DNA of 34,211 nucleotides from an uncultured Eubacteriales bacterium (lineage in GTDB: Bacteria > Bacillota > Clostridia > Oscillospirales > QAMX01). The translations under genes were made by a program, and so were the position numbers. The stretch is from assembly GCA_905205975.1 (NCBI GenBank), contig CAJLFQ010000020.1, positions 1 to 34,211 of the forward strand, written 5' to 3'. Every line of letters starts with the position of its first letter. Position 1 is the stretch's first letter. The notes beneath the pieces are model-generated. The model saw only the letters and a list, made by a program, of their open reading frames with translations, did not search any database and was not told where the DNA came from. This document shows, in pieces, positions 17,146-26,375 of the stretch.

Positions 17146-17185
17146 GCGGGCAGACCGGTGCTGCAACTTGTGCCGGTCTGCCTGC
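17146..17185. other. Long hairpin ahead of the ChbG operon
   Basis: A 13-bp stem (GCGGGCAGACCGG with CCGGTCTGCCTGC, one G-U pair) encloses a 14-base loop and ends about 32 bp before the ChbG start codon. No T-run follows, so it is not a typical terminator. It could be a leader structure controlling the ChbG-phosphoesterase operon. No known riboswitch was recognised. Confidence 0.45.
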
Positions 17186-17217
17186 GCCGCCGGACATAGA
17201 GAAGGGAGCGGTTTATC

Positions 17218-18087
17218 ATGTTGGAAACATATCTGATCATCAACGCAGACGATTTTGGCATGTGTCATGCAGCAAACGCAGCAACATTTGATTTGCTGGA
17301 AAAAGGCGGCATTACCTCCGCCACCATTATGACCCCCTGCGGATGGGCGCCGGAAGCGATTCGCTTTGCCGCAGCCCACCCGGAATACGCCATCGGCATT
17401 CATTTGACCTTTACCAGCGAATGGCACAAGTACCGCTGGCGCCCGGTCTCCGCAGCGCCCTGTCCGAGTCTCCGCGACCGGGACGGGTATATGCACCATG
17501 ATTGCGATGCGTTTGAAGCCAGCGCATCGGAATCCGAAGTCGAGGCGGAAATCCGGGCGCAGATTGAATTTGCACGCGGGTTCGGCTTTGAGCCTTCTCA
17601 CCTGGACAATCACATGGGGTCTCTCTACGGTTTGGCAGGGAAACAGTGCTTTTTGCCGACTGTTTTCCGCATCTGTGCCGAATATGGCTATCCGTTCCGG
17701 ATGCCTTCGGTATCTTACAACGGCGAACCGGATGAACTCTGGGAACCCATCGGCAAGCTGGCACAGCTCGCCCGCCAGATGGACGTGCCCATCCTTGACC
17801 ACCTCTGGGAGCATGACTGGCACGGTCCGCAGTCGGAAAGCTATGAATCGTTCCGCGAATACATGCTGGAACACTTCAAAACGTGCCCGGAAGGGATTGT
17901 CGAAACCTATATTCACCCGTCGCTGGAATGTGACGAACTGAAAAATACATCTTCTGTCTGGTTCCGCCGCGTCTGGGAACACCGTTTGTTCGCCGACCCG
18001 GCAACCCGCCAGCACATCGAGTCGCTCGGAATCCGCCTGATCGACTACCGTGATCTGGAAAAAATGCGAAAGGCTTCTCATCAATGA
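17218..18087 (+). CDS. ChbG/YdjC-family carbohydrate deacetylase
   Basis: This 289-residue cytosolic enzyme has the family's metal-binding start IINADDFGMCHAAN (Asp pair near 11-12), the GIHLTFT segment (His about 61), HLDNHMG (about 125-131) and the C-terminal ETYIHPSLE with a further conserved His. YdjC/ChbG proteins remove acetyl groups from N-acetylated oligosaccharides such as diacetylchitobiose phosphate. The ATG follows GAAGGGAG, and its stop overlaps the next start (ATGA), so it is coupled to two phosphoesterases. Together they may process acetylated or phosphorylated amino sugars; that link is inferred. Confidence 0.88.
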   Translation: MLETYLIINADDFGMCHAANAATFDLLEKGGITSATIMTPCGWAPEAIRFAAAHPEYAIGIHLTFTSEWHKYRWRPVSAAPCPSLRDRDGYMHHDCDAFEASASESEVEAEIRAQIEFARGFGFEPSHLDNHMGSLYGLAGKQCFLPTVFRICAEYGYPFRMPSVSYNGEPDELWEPIGKLAQLARQMDVPILDHLWEHDWHGPQSESYESFREYMLEHFKTCPEGIVETYIHPSLECDELKNTSSVWFRRVWEHRLFADPATRQHIESLGIRLIDYRDLEKMRKASHQ

Positions 18088-19172
18088 ATCAAATTACCCT
18101 TCGCTTCCGTCCGGACGGGCTGTTTCGGATTTTACAGCTGACCGACATGCATTTGGCCGATGTGGCTGGACGTGATGCCGTTCTTTTGTCCTGCGTGCCG
18201 GAGCTGATCCGGCGTGAAAAACCCGATTTGATCGCTTTGACCGGGGATATCGCCTGCGACGGCAGCGCAGAACACATGATTGAGCAATTCACCGCCCTTT
18301 ACAACGTCATGGCGCCGTTCGGCATTCCGATCACCATGACGCTCGGCAACCATGAAAGCGACGGCTTTGATGTCGCTTCCGGCCGCCAGTATCCGCTGGC
18401 GGAAGCGCTGGAAGCCCTTCCGCTCTGCCTGTTTGAACGCGGTCCTGCCGACATGGGTGTCGGCAACTATGCGCTGCCGGTTTACCCGCATGACGGCGGC
18501 GACAAGCCCGCATGGATGCTTTATCATCTGGACTGCCATGCCAGCCGCCCCTATCGGACGGGGGAATCCGGAACCGTCACCTCAGACGCATACATTTGGC
18601 CTGCGCAGATTGACTGGCTGAAGCAGACGCACACCGCTTTGCAGGCAGCATATGGTGCTGTTCCATCGATTCTTTTTGACCATGTCCCGCTGCCGGAATT
18701 CAACGACGTCTGGATGTTTGAGGGGCTTTCCGGCGACCACGGCGAAAAGGTCTGCTGCGCTCCGGTCAACTCCGGGCTGTTTGCTGAGCTGTGCCGGCTG
18801 GGCGATTTCCGCGCCGTTTTTGCCGGGCACGATCATACGAACAGCTTTACCGGCAAGGTATTCGGCATGATGCTTGCTTACGGGCGCTGCTCGGGCAACC
18901 TCGGCTGGTGCCTTTGGCCGCATCCGCATGCGCTCCAATCGGAAGCGCGCCGCCATCCGAAGGACGGCAGCCCGCGTCTGCCCGACTTCTTTGCACGCGG
19001 CGGGCGCATCATCGACCTGAACGAAACCACCGGACAGATTGAGCAGACATACATCGCCCGCTATGACGGCAAACCCGAAGTTGAAACGGCGACGCCGCCT
19101 CGTTTTCAGCGGTTCGGTTTTTCCATCTGGCCGCCGCAGGCAAAAGAATTTGAAAGGACGATTTCGCAATGA
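18084..19172 (+). CDS. Calcineurin-like metallophosphoesterase, first of a tandem pair
   Basis: This 362-residue enzyme has the full set of metallophosphoesterase motifs: QLTDMHLA (DxH, about 15-17), ALTGDIACD (GDxx, about 53), LGNHESDG (GNHE, about 90), FDHVPLPEF (His, about 195) and GHDHTN (about 249-252). The set FDHVPLPEF-x-VW, VNSG and GHDHTN resembles the Dcr2 and plant PAP16/28-like purple-acid-related group, not the nucleotidase group. There is no signal peptide, so it acts in the cytosol. It overlaps the genes before and after by ATGA junctions. The following gene is a clear paralogue. Confidence 0.88.
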   Translation: MNQITLRFRPDGLFRILQLTDMHLADVAGRDAVLLSCVPELIRREKPDLIALTGDIACDGSAEHMIEQFTALYNVMAPFGIPITMTLGNHESDGFDVASGRQYPLAEALEALPLCLFERGPADMGVGNYALPVYPHDGGDKPAWMLYHLDCHASRPYRTGESGTVTSDAYIWPAQIDWLKQTHTALQAAYGAVPSILFDHVPLPEFNDVWMFEGLSGDHGEKVCCAPVNSGLFAELCRLGDFRAVFAGHDHTNSFTGKVFGMMLAYGRCSGNLGWCLWPHPHALQSEARRHPKDGSPRLPDFFARGGRIIDLNETTGQIEQTYIARYDGKPEVETATPPRFQRFGFSIWPPQAKEFERTISQ

Positions 19173-20191
19173 ATAAACCGACGCTTCGTTTTCGTCCGGA
19201 CGGTTCTTTCCGGATTTTGCAGCTGACCGATATGCACCTTCGGTGCGATACCGGGCGCAATGCGACGGCACTTGCCATGATCAGCGCGCTGATCGAGCGC
19301 GAAAAACCCGATCTGGTCGCATTCACAGGCGACATCACCTGTGACGGCGGTCTAGTCCGGATGCTCACCCTGACGGACAAAATCAATCAGATTCTCGAAT
19401 CATACGGCACCCCCTACACGCACATCTTGGGCAACCACGAGAGCGACGGCGACAACGCACGGCTTGGCCGGCACCTTGCGCTGGCAGACGCGTGGGAATC
19501 CTATCCGCTCTGCCTGTTTGAGCGCGGCGCTGCCGACATGGGCATCGGCAACTATACGGTTCCGATTTATCCGCACACAGGCGGGGACAAGCCCGCATGG
19601 ATGCTCTACCACGTCGACTGCCATGCCGGGCAGACCTATACCCTGTCAGACGGTTTGACCGTCCGGGAAGACGCAATGCTCTTTCCGTCGCAGCTCGACT
19701 GGCTGAAGCAGACGCATACCGCTTTGCAGGCCCAATACGGTTCTGTTCCGTCGATTCTTTTTGACCATGTGCCGCTGCCGGAGTTCGACGATGTCTGGAT
19801 GTTTGACGGCATTTACGGCGAACACGCCGAAAAAGTCTTCCATGCGCCGGTCAACTGCGGGCTCTTTTCCCTGCTCTATGAGCTGCGCGATTTTCGCGGC
19901 GTCTTCGTCGGACACGATCACCGCAACAGCTATCACGGCACAATGTTCGGCATCCTGCTGGCTTATGGGCGCTGTTCCGGCTATCAGCCGGCATGCACGC
20001 CGCACTGGCAGGGTTTTGGCAATGCGTTCAAGCGCGGCGGGCGCATCATCGATTTGAACGAAACAACCGGTCAGATTGAACGCACCTATATCGCCGTGCA
20101 TGACGGTTCAAAAGTGCCGGAGGAATTCACGCCGCCGATTTTTGACCGCGATTCGTTTTATCTGCCCCGCCCGGACCAGCTCACACGCTGA
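19169..20191 (+). CDS. Calcineurin-like metallophosphoesterase, second of a tandem pair
   Basis: This 340-residue paralogue of the preceding gene keeps every metal motif (QLTDMHLR, AFTGDITCD, LGNHESDG, FDHVPLPEF, GHDHRN) and long shared stretches such as SQLDWLKQTHTALQA. It lacks about 20 residues of a WPHPHALQ-type insert near residue 275 of its twin. It starts inside the stop of the first copy (ATGA). Tandem duplication with both active sites intact suggests two related substrates or a heterodimer. The substrate is unknown. Confidence 0.88.
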   Translation: MNKPTLRFRPDGSFRILQLTDMHLRCDTGRNATALAMISALIEREKPDLVAFTGDITCDGGLVRMLTLTDKINQILESYGTPYTHILGNHESDGDNARLGRHLALADAWESYPLCLFERGAADMGIGNYTVPIYPHTGGDKPAWMLYHVDCHAGQTYTLSDGLTVREDAMLFPSQLDWLKQTHTALQAQYGSVPSILFDHVPLPEFDDVWMFDGIYGEHAEKVFHAPVNCGLFSLLYELRDFRGVFVGHDHRNSYHGTMFGILLAYGRCSGYQPACTPHWQGFGNAFKRGGRIIDLNETTGQIERTYIAVHDGSKVPEEFTPPIFDRDSFYLPRPDQLTR

Positions 20192-20286
20192 CGCGTTCGG
20201 GGCTTCCTTCTTTTGCTTTTCCTTTTGTTTTTTTGATTTTTACGGAACCGCCGGTTTTACCCGGCAGAAGGGTCAGGATTTCTCCC

Positions 20287-21105
20287 ATGCATACCTCAAC
20301 AGACGCGGGTTTACGCCGCGTCGTCGTCAAAGTCGGTTCCTCTACGCTGACGTATCCGGCGACGGGTCAACTCAACCTCCGGCGCATTGGCGCCCTGGCA
20401 ACGGCGCTTGCCGATCTGAAAAACAGCGGCATCAGCCCCGTGCTTGTCACATCCGGCGCCGTGGCATCCGGCATGGCAAAACTCGGCATTTCGGAACGCC
20501 CTGCGGATACGCGCTCCCGTCAGGCGATTGCCGCCGTCGGGCAGTGCGCTTTGATGCACATCTACGACAAGATGCTCAGTGAATATGGCGTCAACGTCGG
20601 GCAGATTCTGCTCACCAAAGACGTGATCGACAACCCCGGGCACCGCGATCATGCCGCAAATACGTTTGAGCGGCTGCTGGAACTCGGCGTCATCCCGATT
20701 GTCAACGAGAACGACTCGATTTCTACCTATGAATTGGAAAGCCTGACCACGTTTGGCGACAACGACCGGCTTTCTGCCTATGTCGCACTGCTCTGCCGGG
20801 CAGACCTTGTCATCAACCTGTCCGATATCGACGGGCTGTATGACAGCGATCCGCGCTGCTGCCCGGACGCCAAACAGATTCCGATTGTCCACGCCATCGA
20901 CGACCGGCTCCGCGCCCTGGCCGGAGACCCCGGCGCACAAGGCACGGGCGGCATGCGTTCCAAGCTGATGGCCGCAGAAATCCTGCTGGAGGCCGGCATT
21001 GACATGGTGATCACCAATGGTCAGCACCCGGAATATCTGGCGGAAATCTGCGCAGGCGTCCCGCATGGAACGCTGTTTACTGCGCGCAATGCACAGGAGG
21101 GCTGA
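20287..21105 (+). CDS. proB: Glutamate 5-kinase
   Basis: It phosphorylates L-glutamate to gamma-glutamyl phosphate, the first step of proline synthesis. At 272 residues it carries only the amino-acid-kinase domain: VVVKVGSSTL at the start, LVTSGAVASGM, VNENDSIST and GTGGMRSKLMAAEI for substrate and ATP binding. The C-terminal PUA domain of longer ProB proteins is absent, as in a known short subgroup. The ATG at 20287 is preceded only by a weak AGGA-type site. The in-frame codons upstream have no ribosome site and precede the kinase fold. It sits 2 bp before proA. Confidence 0.92.
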   Translation: MHTSTDAGLRRVVVKVGSSTLTYPATGQLNLRRIGALATALADLKNSGISPVLVTSGAVASGMAKLGISERPADTRSRQAIAAVGQCALMHIYDKMLSEYGVNVGQILLTKDVIDNPGHRDHAANTFERLLELGVIPIVNENDSISTYELESLTTFGDNDRLSAYVALLCRADLVINLSDIDGLYDSDPRCCPDAKQIPIVHAIDDRLRALAGDPGAQGTGGMRSKLMAAEILLEAGIDMVITNGQHPEYLAEICAGVPHGTLFTARNAQEG

Positions 21106-21107
21106 AC

Positions 21108-22352
21108 ATGAATTTTGAACAGATTGCCGCCGGTGCGCGTGCCGCTGCGGCACAGCTCGCATCCGCCGGTCAGCGGGAGAAAAACGCGGCGCTGGCTGCT
21201 ATTTCTGCGGCACTCCGCGCACAAACAGACGCGATTCTCGCCGCAAATGCGCTGGATGTCGCCGCTGCGGAAGAAAACGGCATTCGCCCGGTGATGGTTG
21301 ACCGTCTGCGTTTGACGGCCGCCCGCATCTCTGCCGTTGCCAACGGTGTGGATGAAGTTGCCGCACTCCCGGATCCGACGGGAGAAGTTCTTTCCATGAC
21401 GACGCGCCCCAATGGCCTTGTCGTCGGCAAAAAGCGCGTGCCGCTTGGCGTGGTCGGCATCATTTTTGAATCGCGGCCGAACGTCACAGTGGATGCTGCG
21501 GCGCTCTGTCTGAAATCCGGGAACGCCTGTATTCTGCGCGGCGGCCGCGAGGCACTGCGCACGAATTTGATGCTGGCAGACGTCATGCGCCGGGCGCTGG
21601 ATTCCGTCGGTCTGCCTGCCGACGCGGTGAATCTGCTGAACGACACCACCCGTGAAGGCGCAGAAGCGATGATGCGCGCGCACGGCCTCCTTGACGTTCT
21701 GATTCCGCGCGGCGGCGCCGGTCTGATCCGCTCGGTGGTCGAGCATTCAACCGTTCCGGTCATCGAAACCGGCACCGGCAACTGCCACATCTATGTCGAG
21801 GCGACGGCGGATCCGGAAATGGCGGTTGAAATCACCTACAACGCCAAAACATCCCGGCCTTCCGTCTGCAATGCAGCGGAAAGCCTGCTGATTGACGAAG
21901 CTGCGGCGCAGTCGCTGCTGCCGCGCATCGCTGCGCGTCTTGCCGAAAAAGACGTCACATTGTATGGATGCGAAAAAACGCGCGCCATTCTGGGCGAAAC
22001 CGTTCTGCCGGCGACCGACGAGGATTACGGCAAAGAGTATCTGGACTATGCGATGTCAGTCAAAGTGGTTTCAGGGCTGGAGGAAGCGATTGCACACATC
22101 AACCATTACAGCACCCACCACAGCGACGCCATCATCACGCAGCGTTATGATGCTGCGCAGCGCTTCCTGAATGCGATCGATTCGGCAGCCGTCTATGTCA
22201 ACGCTTCGACGCGTTTCACCGACGGCAACGAATTCGGAGAAGGCGCTGAAATCGGCATTTCGACGCAAAAGTTGCACGCCCGCGGCCCCATGGGGCTGAC
22301 GGCGCTGACCAGCGTCAAGTATATCATCTACGGCAGCGGACAGATTCGCTGA
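21108..22352 (+). CDS. proA: Gamma-glutamyl phosphate reductase
   Basis: This 414-residue NADPH-dependent enzyme reduces gamma-glutamyl phosphate to glutamate semialdehyde, which cyclises on the way to proline. It has the aldehyde-dehydrogenase fold with GVVGIIFESRPNVT (about 122-135), LKSGNACILRGG, IETGTGNCHIYVE and the catalytic Cys in SRPSVCNAAE (about 255). The ATG has CAGGAGGGC six bases upstream, within the end of proB, so the pair is translationally coupled. Length and motifs match the family. Confidence 0.95.
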   Translation: MNFEQIAAGARAAAAQLASAGQREKNAALAAISAALRAQTDAILAANALDVAAAEENGIRPVMVDRLRLTAARISAVANGVDEVAALPDPTGEVLSMTTRPNGLVVGKKRVPLGVVGIIFESRPNVTVDAAALCLKSGNACILRGGREALRTNLMLADVMRRALDSVGLPADAVNLLNDTTREGAEAMMRAHGLLDVLIPRGGAGLIRSVVEHSTVPVIETGTGNCHIYVEATADPEMAVEITYNAKTSRPSVCNAAESLLIDEAAAQSLLPRIAARLAEKDVTLYGCEKTRAILGETVLPATDEDYGKEYLDYAMSVKVVSGLEEAIAHINHYSTHHSDAIITQRYDAAQRFLNAIDSAAVYVNASTRFTDGNEFGEGAEIGISTQKLHARGPMGLTALTSVKYIIYGSGQIR

Positions 22353-22410
22353 GCCGGCCAAACAGCTCGACCCGAGATCCACATCACGAATCACCTGGAT
22401 CAGCCTCATA

Positions 22411-22428
22411 CAATTCGATCAATTCGAT
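22411..22428 (+). repeat. Tandem 9-bp direct repeat upstream of the DUF1846 gene
   Basis: CAATTCGAT is repeated twice without a gap, about 40 bp before the start codon. A TATACA at 22440-22445 could be a -10 element just downstream. Direct repeats in this position can be activator sites, but nothing else supports that here. Confidence 0.4.
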
Positions 22429-22469
22429 TCATTTCATTTTATACAAAGACGGACGGAGACGGAACAACC

Positions 22470-23951
22470 ATGAAATGCGGTTTTGACAACGCGCTGTACA
22501 TTAAAATGCAGACCGAACACATCAAGAAGCGGATTGACCGCTTCAACAACAAGCTCTACCTCGAATTCGGCGGCAAGCTGTTTGACGATTATCACGCTTC
22601 CCGCGTGCTCCCCGGATTCGACGTCAATGGCAAAGTCAAATTGCTGCGCGAGCTGTCAGACATTGCAGAGATCATCATGTGCGTCAGCGCTGGCGCCATT
22701 GAAAAAAACAAAATGCGTGCGGATTTCGGCATCACCTATGACCAGGATGCACTCCGCCTGATCGACAACCTCACCAGACTCGGCATCTCCATCAACTCCG
22801 TCGTCATCACACAGTATGCGGAACAGCCCGCTGCGGCCATCTTCAAAAAGAAGCTCGAAAACATGGGCATCCGCTCCTATATTCACCGGCTGACCAAAGG
22901 ATATCCGACCGACGTTGAAACCATCATCAGCCCGGAAGGCTACGGCGCCAACCCCTACATCGAGACGACCAAACCGCTTGTCGTCGTCACAGCCCCCGGC
23001 CCCGGCTGCGGCAAGCTTGCCACCTGCCTCAGCCAGCTCTACCACGAAAATGTCCGCGGCGTCAAGGCGGGATATGCAAAGTTTGAAACCTTCCCGATCT
23101 GGAATCTGCCGCTCAAGCATCCGGTCAACCTCGCTTATGAAGCGGCGACCGCCGATTTGAACGACGTCAACATGATCGACCCGTATCACCTGGAAGCATA
23201 TGGAAAAACAACGGTCAACTACAACCGCGACATTGAAGTCTTCCCTGTCGTCCGCACGATTCTGAGCCGCATCACCGGCGAAGACATTTACCGTTCGCCG
23301 ACGGATATGGGCGTCAACATGGCCGGTTTTGCCATTTCCGACGATGAAGTCTGCCGGGAAGCTTCCAAGCAGGAAGTCCTTCGCCGGTATTACAAATCCT
23401 TCTGCGACTGCCGCCATGGTTTGGCTGACAAAGAGGTGCCCGGACGCATCGAGCTGATCATGCAGCAGCTCGGCATCAAGGCGGACGACCGGCGCGTCGT
23501 TCACCCGGCCTGTGAACGCGCCGCTGAATGCGGCCGTCCGGTCACGGCCATTGAGCTGCACGACGGGCGCATTGTCACAGGCAAAATGTCCGACCTGATG
23601 ACCTCCCCGGCCAGCGCACTGCTGAACGCCGTCAAGCTGCTCGCCGGGATGGCCGATTCGCTCCATCTGCTCTCCCCCGTCGTCTTAGAGCCGATCCGCC
23701 GGATGAAGCGCGATATGCTGCACACGCATCCGACGCGGATGAACCTTTCGGAAATTCTGCTCGCCATGAGCATCTGCGCCGCAACCAACCCGACGGTTGA
23801 GCTCGCGATGAGCAAGCTGCCGGAACTCGCCGGGTGCGAGGCGCATGCCACCGTCATGCTGACCGATTCGGATGAGAATACCCTGCGCAAGCTGGGCGTG
23901 AACTTGACCTGCGACCCGGAATACTGCACCAACGAATTTTATCGCGAATAA
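22470..23951 (+). CDS. DUF1846-family protein
   Basis: This 493-residue protein has the features I recall for DUF1846 members. These are a start like GFDNALYIKMQTEHI, a cluster around VTAPGPGCGKLATCLSQLYHE (about 173-193) that resembles a nucleotide-binding loop, then MIDPYHLEAYG and TDMGVNMAGF. No signal peptide or membrane segment is seen. The length fits the family, which is widespread in anaerobic Bacillota and Actinobacteria and has no settled function that I know of. It stands 117 bp after proA and 82 bp before the fucosidase, so operon membership is unclear. The GPGCGK motif suggests nucleotide or phosphate binding. Confidence 0.85.
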   Translation: MKCGFDNALYIKMQTEHIKKRIDRFNNKLYLEFGGKLFDDYHASRVLPGFDVNGKVKLLRELSDIAEIIMCVSAGAIEKNKMRADFGITYDQDALRLIDNLTRLGISINSVVITQYAEQPAAAIFKKKLENMGIRSYIHRLTKGYPTDVETIISPEGYGANPYIETTKPLVVVTAPGPGCGKLATCLSQLYHENVRGVKAGYAKFETFPIWNLPLKHPVNLAYEAATADLNDVNMIDPYHLEAYGKTTVNYNRDIEVFPVVRTILSRITGEDIYRSPTDMGVNMAGFAISDDEVCREASKQEVLRRYYKSFCDCRHGLADKEVPGRIELIMQQLGIKADDRRVVHPACERAAECGRPVTAIELHDGRIVTGKMSDLMTSPASALLNAVKLLAGMADSLHLLSPVVLEPIRRMKRDMLHTHPTRMNLSEILLAMSICAATNPTVELAMSKLPELAGCEAHATVMLTDSDENTLRKLGVNLTCDPEYCTNEFYRE

Positions 23952-24033
23952 CGATTTTCCACCGCGCCGTTTTTTCGTCCACCCCTTGTGAAAATCCGTC
24001 CAATGAATCGAATGAAAAAAAGGAGACGTCACC

Positions 24034-25332
24034 ATGCATTATGAGAACAATTGGGCATCCCTGAATGCCAGACCCGTCCCCGCCTGGTTTGAAGACGCGA
24101 AATTTGGTATTTTTGCACATTGGGGCATTTATTCCGTTCCGTCTTTTGCCGCCCGCACGGAATACGCTGAATGGTATGGCTACAACGTGCTTTCCAAGAC
24201 GGAAAATGCGACCACCGCTTTCCATAATCGCATTTACGGCAGCCGGAAGCAGTATGCCGATTTTGTCGGCGATTTTCATGCCGAGCTGTTCGATCCGGAT
24301 GAATGGGCGGAAATTTTCCAGCGCAGCGGCGCCCGTTATTTCAACCTGACTTCCAAACATCATGACGGCTTCTGCCTCTTCCGCTCCAAGTATGCGTGGA
24401 ACTGGAACAGCGTCGATGTCGGTCCGCACCGCGATTTCTGCGCGGAACTGAGCGAAGCGCTCTCGAAGACGGACGTCCGCTTCGGCGTATATCACTCGGT
24501 GTATGAATGGTTCCATCCGCTCTATCTGGAAAACCCGGAGCGCTATGCAGTTGAGCACCTGATCCCGATGCTCAAAGAGCTGATTGAAACGTATCACCCG
24601 GCGACACTTTTTACCGACGGCGAATGGGATCATCCGAGCAGCGTCTGGCACAGCACGGACTTTTTGCAGTGGCTGTACAACGATTCTTCCGTCCGCGACT
24701 TCATCGTCCCGAATGATCGCTGGGGCAAAGAGACCCGCGGCCGTCTGGGCGGCAACTTTACGACGGAATACGGCATCATTGACAACGGCCGCACGATTGA
24801 CGAATGCGAAGAGCGCGTCTTTGAGGAATGCCGCGGCATGGGGCATTCGTTCGGTCTGAACCGCAACGAACGCGCCGAAGATTATCTCTCCGCCAACGAG
24901 CTCATCTGGATGCTCTGCGACCTTGTCTCCAAAGGCGGCAACCTGCTGCTGAACGTCGGTCCGTCTGCCGCCGGGAAAATTCCGCCGCTGATGGAAGAAC
25001 GCCTCCTTCAGATGGGACGCTGGCTTTCCGTCAACGGCGACGCCATCTACGGCACGCGCAAAGGCCCTGCAACGACGGAAGAAGCCGTCCGCTATACCAA
25101 AAAAGGCGATAACCTGTATGCGCTGATTCACGCCTTCCCGTTCGGCGAACGCACGCTGGAAGCCATCCCGTTTGACCCGTCTCTGCACGCGGTTCTCCTC
25201 AGCGATCCGGCTTCTGCGCCGATTCAAACCGTAAACGACAATGGCAAGCTGAAACTCTGCTTCCCGGCCTACTCGCCGGATGTGCTTCAGTCGAGCGGCA
25301 TTTATGCCGTCCGCTTGGCGAAAAACGCCTAA
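24034..25332 (+). CDS. Alpha-L-fucosidase, GH29
   Basis: This 432-residue glycoside hydrolase removes terminal alpha-L-fucose from glycans. It has the GH29 start WFEDAKFGIFAHWGIYSVPSF, the substrate-binding TSKHHDGFCLF (about 110) and the region around the likely nucleophile Asp in LFTDGEWD (about 191-195). An NDRWG motif and GGNLLLNVGPSAAG follow. There is no signal peptide, so it acts in the cytosol on imported fucosylated oligosaccharides. The C-terminal tail after about 350 is a short beta domain. The ATG has AAAAGGAG upstream. It is followed by a DapA-family aldolase and a GH4 enzyme on the same strand. Confidence 0.92.
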   Translation: MHYENNWASLNARPVPAWFEDAKFGIFAHWGIYSVPSFAARTEYAEWYGYNVLSKTENATTAFHNRIYGSRKQYADFVGDFHAELFDPDEWAEIFQRSGARYFNLTSKHHDGFCLFRSKYAWNWNSVDVGPHRDFCAELSEALSKTDVRFGVYHSVYEWFHPLYLENPERYAVEHLIPMLKELIETYHPATLFTDGEWDHPSSVWHSTDFLQWLYNDSSVRDFIVPNDRWGKETRGRLGGNFTTEYGIIDNGRTIDECEERVFEECRGMGHSFGLNRNERAEDYLSANELIWMLCDLVSKGGNLLLNVGPSAAGKIPPLMEERLLQMGRWLSVNGDAIYGTRKGPATTEEAVRYTKKGDNLYALIHAFPFGERTLEAIPFDPSLHAVLLSDPASAPIQTVNDNGKLKLCFPAYSPDVLQSSGIYAVRLAKNA

Positions 25333-25413
25333 ATATCTCTCATTTGTCATCAGCGCTTCCGCCTTCGGACGCGTCTGAATAGATTGAAATCACAGGAAAA
25401 GGAACGATTACTT

Positions 25414-26340
25414 ATGAAAACATTCCCCAAGGGTGCATATCCTGCAATGATCACGCCGTTCCACGAAGACGGCTCCATCGATTACCCGGCGGTCAACGAA
25501 CTGCTCCGCTGGTATGAACGCATGAACTGCTCCGGCGTTCTGGCGCTCTGCGCTTCCTCTGAAACCGAAACGCTTTCGCTGGAAGAACGTGTTGAACTGA
25601 CGAAGTACATCGTCGAACACAAGGGCAACCTGATCATCATCGCTTCCGGCCACGTCAGCACCAGCCTGGAGGATCAGCTGACCGAGCTGAACGCCATGGC
25701 GGAAACCGGCATTGACGGTCTCTGCCTGATCGTCGGCCTGCTGAACCAGAACAACGAAACCGATGACGAGTTCATCGAAAACACGAAGACCATCATGAAC
25801 GGTCTGAACAACAAGACCATCCCGCTCGGCTTCTATGAGAGACCGTGCCCGACGAACCGCAATCTAAGCGAAAAGATCGTCAAGTTCTGCGCCGATACCG
25901 GCCGCTTCTGGTTCATGAAAGAAACGTCCTGCGATCCGGAAATCATCGCCAAGAAGATTCGCGCAGCGGCAGGCAGCCCGTTCAACATCTACAACGCAAA
26001 CTCCATTCAGCTCTATGAATCCCTGAAAAACGGCGCTGCCGGTTTCTGCGGCATCATGGGCAACTTCCACCCGGATCTCTATCAGTGGCTGTGCGTCAAC
26101 TATGACAAGCATCCGGCTGAAGCCGAACGCGTTGCAGCTTACATCAGCGCCATCGGCGAAACCGGCGATCAGTATCCGGCCAGCGCCAAATATCACCAGA
26201 ACCTCTACGGCGCAAAGATGAGCACCTATACGCGCCGCACCGGCAGCACGCAGGAAATGAAGCCCTCGACCGCCATCCGTCTTCAGGCGGTTGAACAGGT
26301 CGTCAATGAAGTCCGTGCGTGGCTGAAAACCGTTGACTAA
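25414..26340 (+). CDS. DapA/NanA-family aldolase (dihydrodipicolinate synthase superfamily)
   Basis: This 308-residue class I aldolase-fold enzyme has the Schiff-base Lys in WFMKETS (about 169) and the catalytic Tyr in GFYERP (about 141). The usual GTTGE-type substrate loop reads CASSETETL, so it is not a standard DapA. Relatives cleave N-acetylneuraminate or 2-keto-3-deoxy sugars. The ATG at 25414 follows AAAAGGAA; an earlier in-frame start lacks support. Between GH29 and GH4 glycosidases, a sugar-acid aldolase such as one for 2-keto-3-deoxy-L-fuconate or sialic acid is plausible. A true lysine-pathway role is unlikely. Confidence 0.85.
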   Translation: MKTFPKGAYPAMITPFHEDGSIDYPAVNELLRWYERMNCSGVLALCASSETETLSLEERVELTKYIVEHKGNLIIIASGHVSTSLEDQLTELNAMAETGIDGLCLIVGLLNQNNETDDEFIENTKTIMNGLNNKTIPLGFYERPCPTNRNLSEKIVKFCADTGRFWFMKETSCDPEIIAKKIRAAAGSPFNIYNANSIQLYESLKNGAAGFCGIMGNFHPDLYQWLCVNYDKHPAEAERVAAYISAIGETGDQYPASAKYHQNLYGAKMSTYTRRTGSTQEMKPSTAIRLQAVEQVVNEVRAWLKTVD

Positions 26341-26375
26341 AAAACTGACCCGGTTTCAGAAGTTCTGAAATCCAT

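Noticed and set aside
16597..18084. A 495-codon open frame on the minus strand opposite the phosphotransacylase and ChbG genes.
   Set aside because: It is antisense to two clear genes, has Arg/Cys/His-rich low-sense composition and no domain. It is a by-product of GC-rich codon use.
20192..20286. A possible T-box or proline-responsive leader before proB.
   Set aside because: Only 95 bases are available, T-rich and without the long structured leader of a T-box.
23854..25350. A 498-codon open frame on the minus strand opposite the fucosidase gene.
   Set aside because: The plus strand encodes a convincing GH29 enzyme with its own ribosome site; the antisense frame shows no motif.
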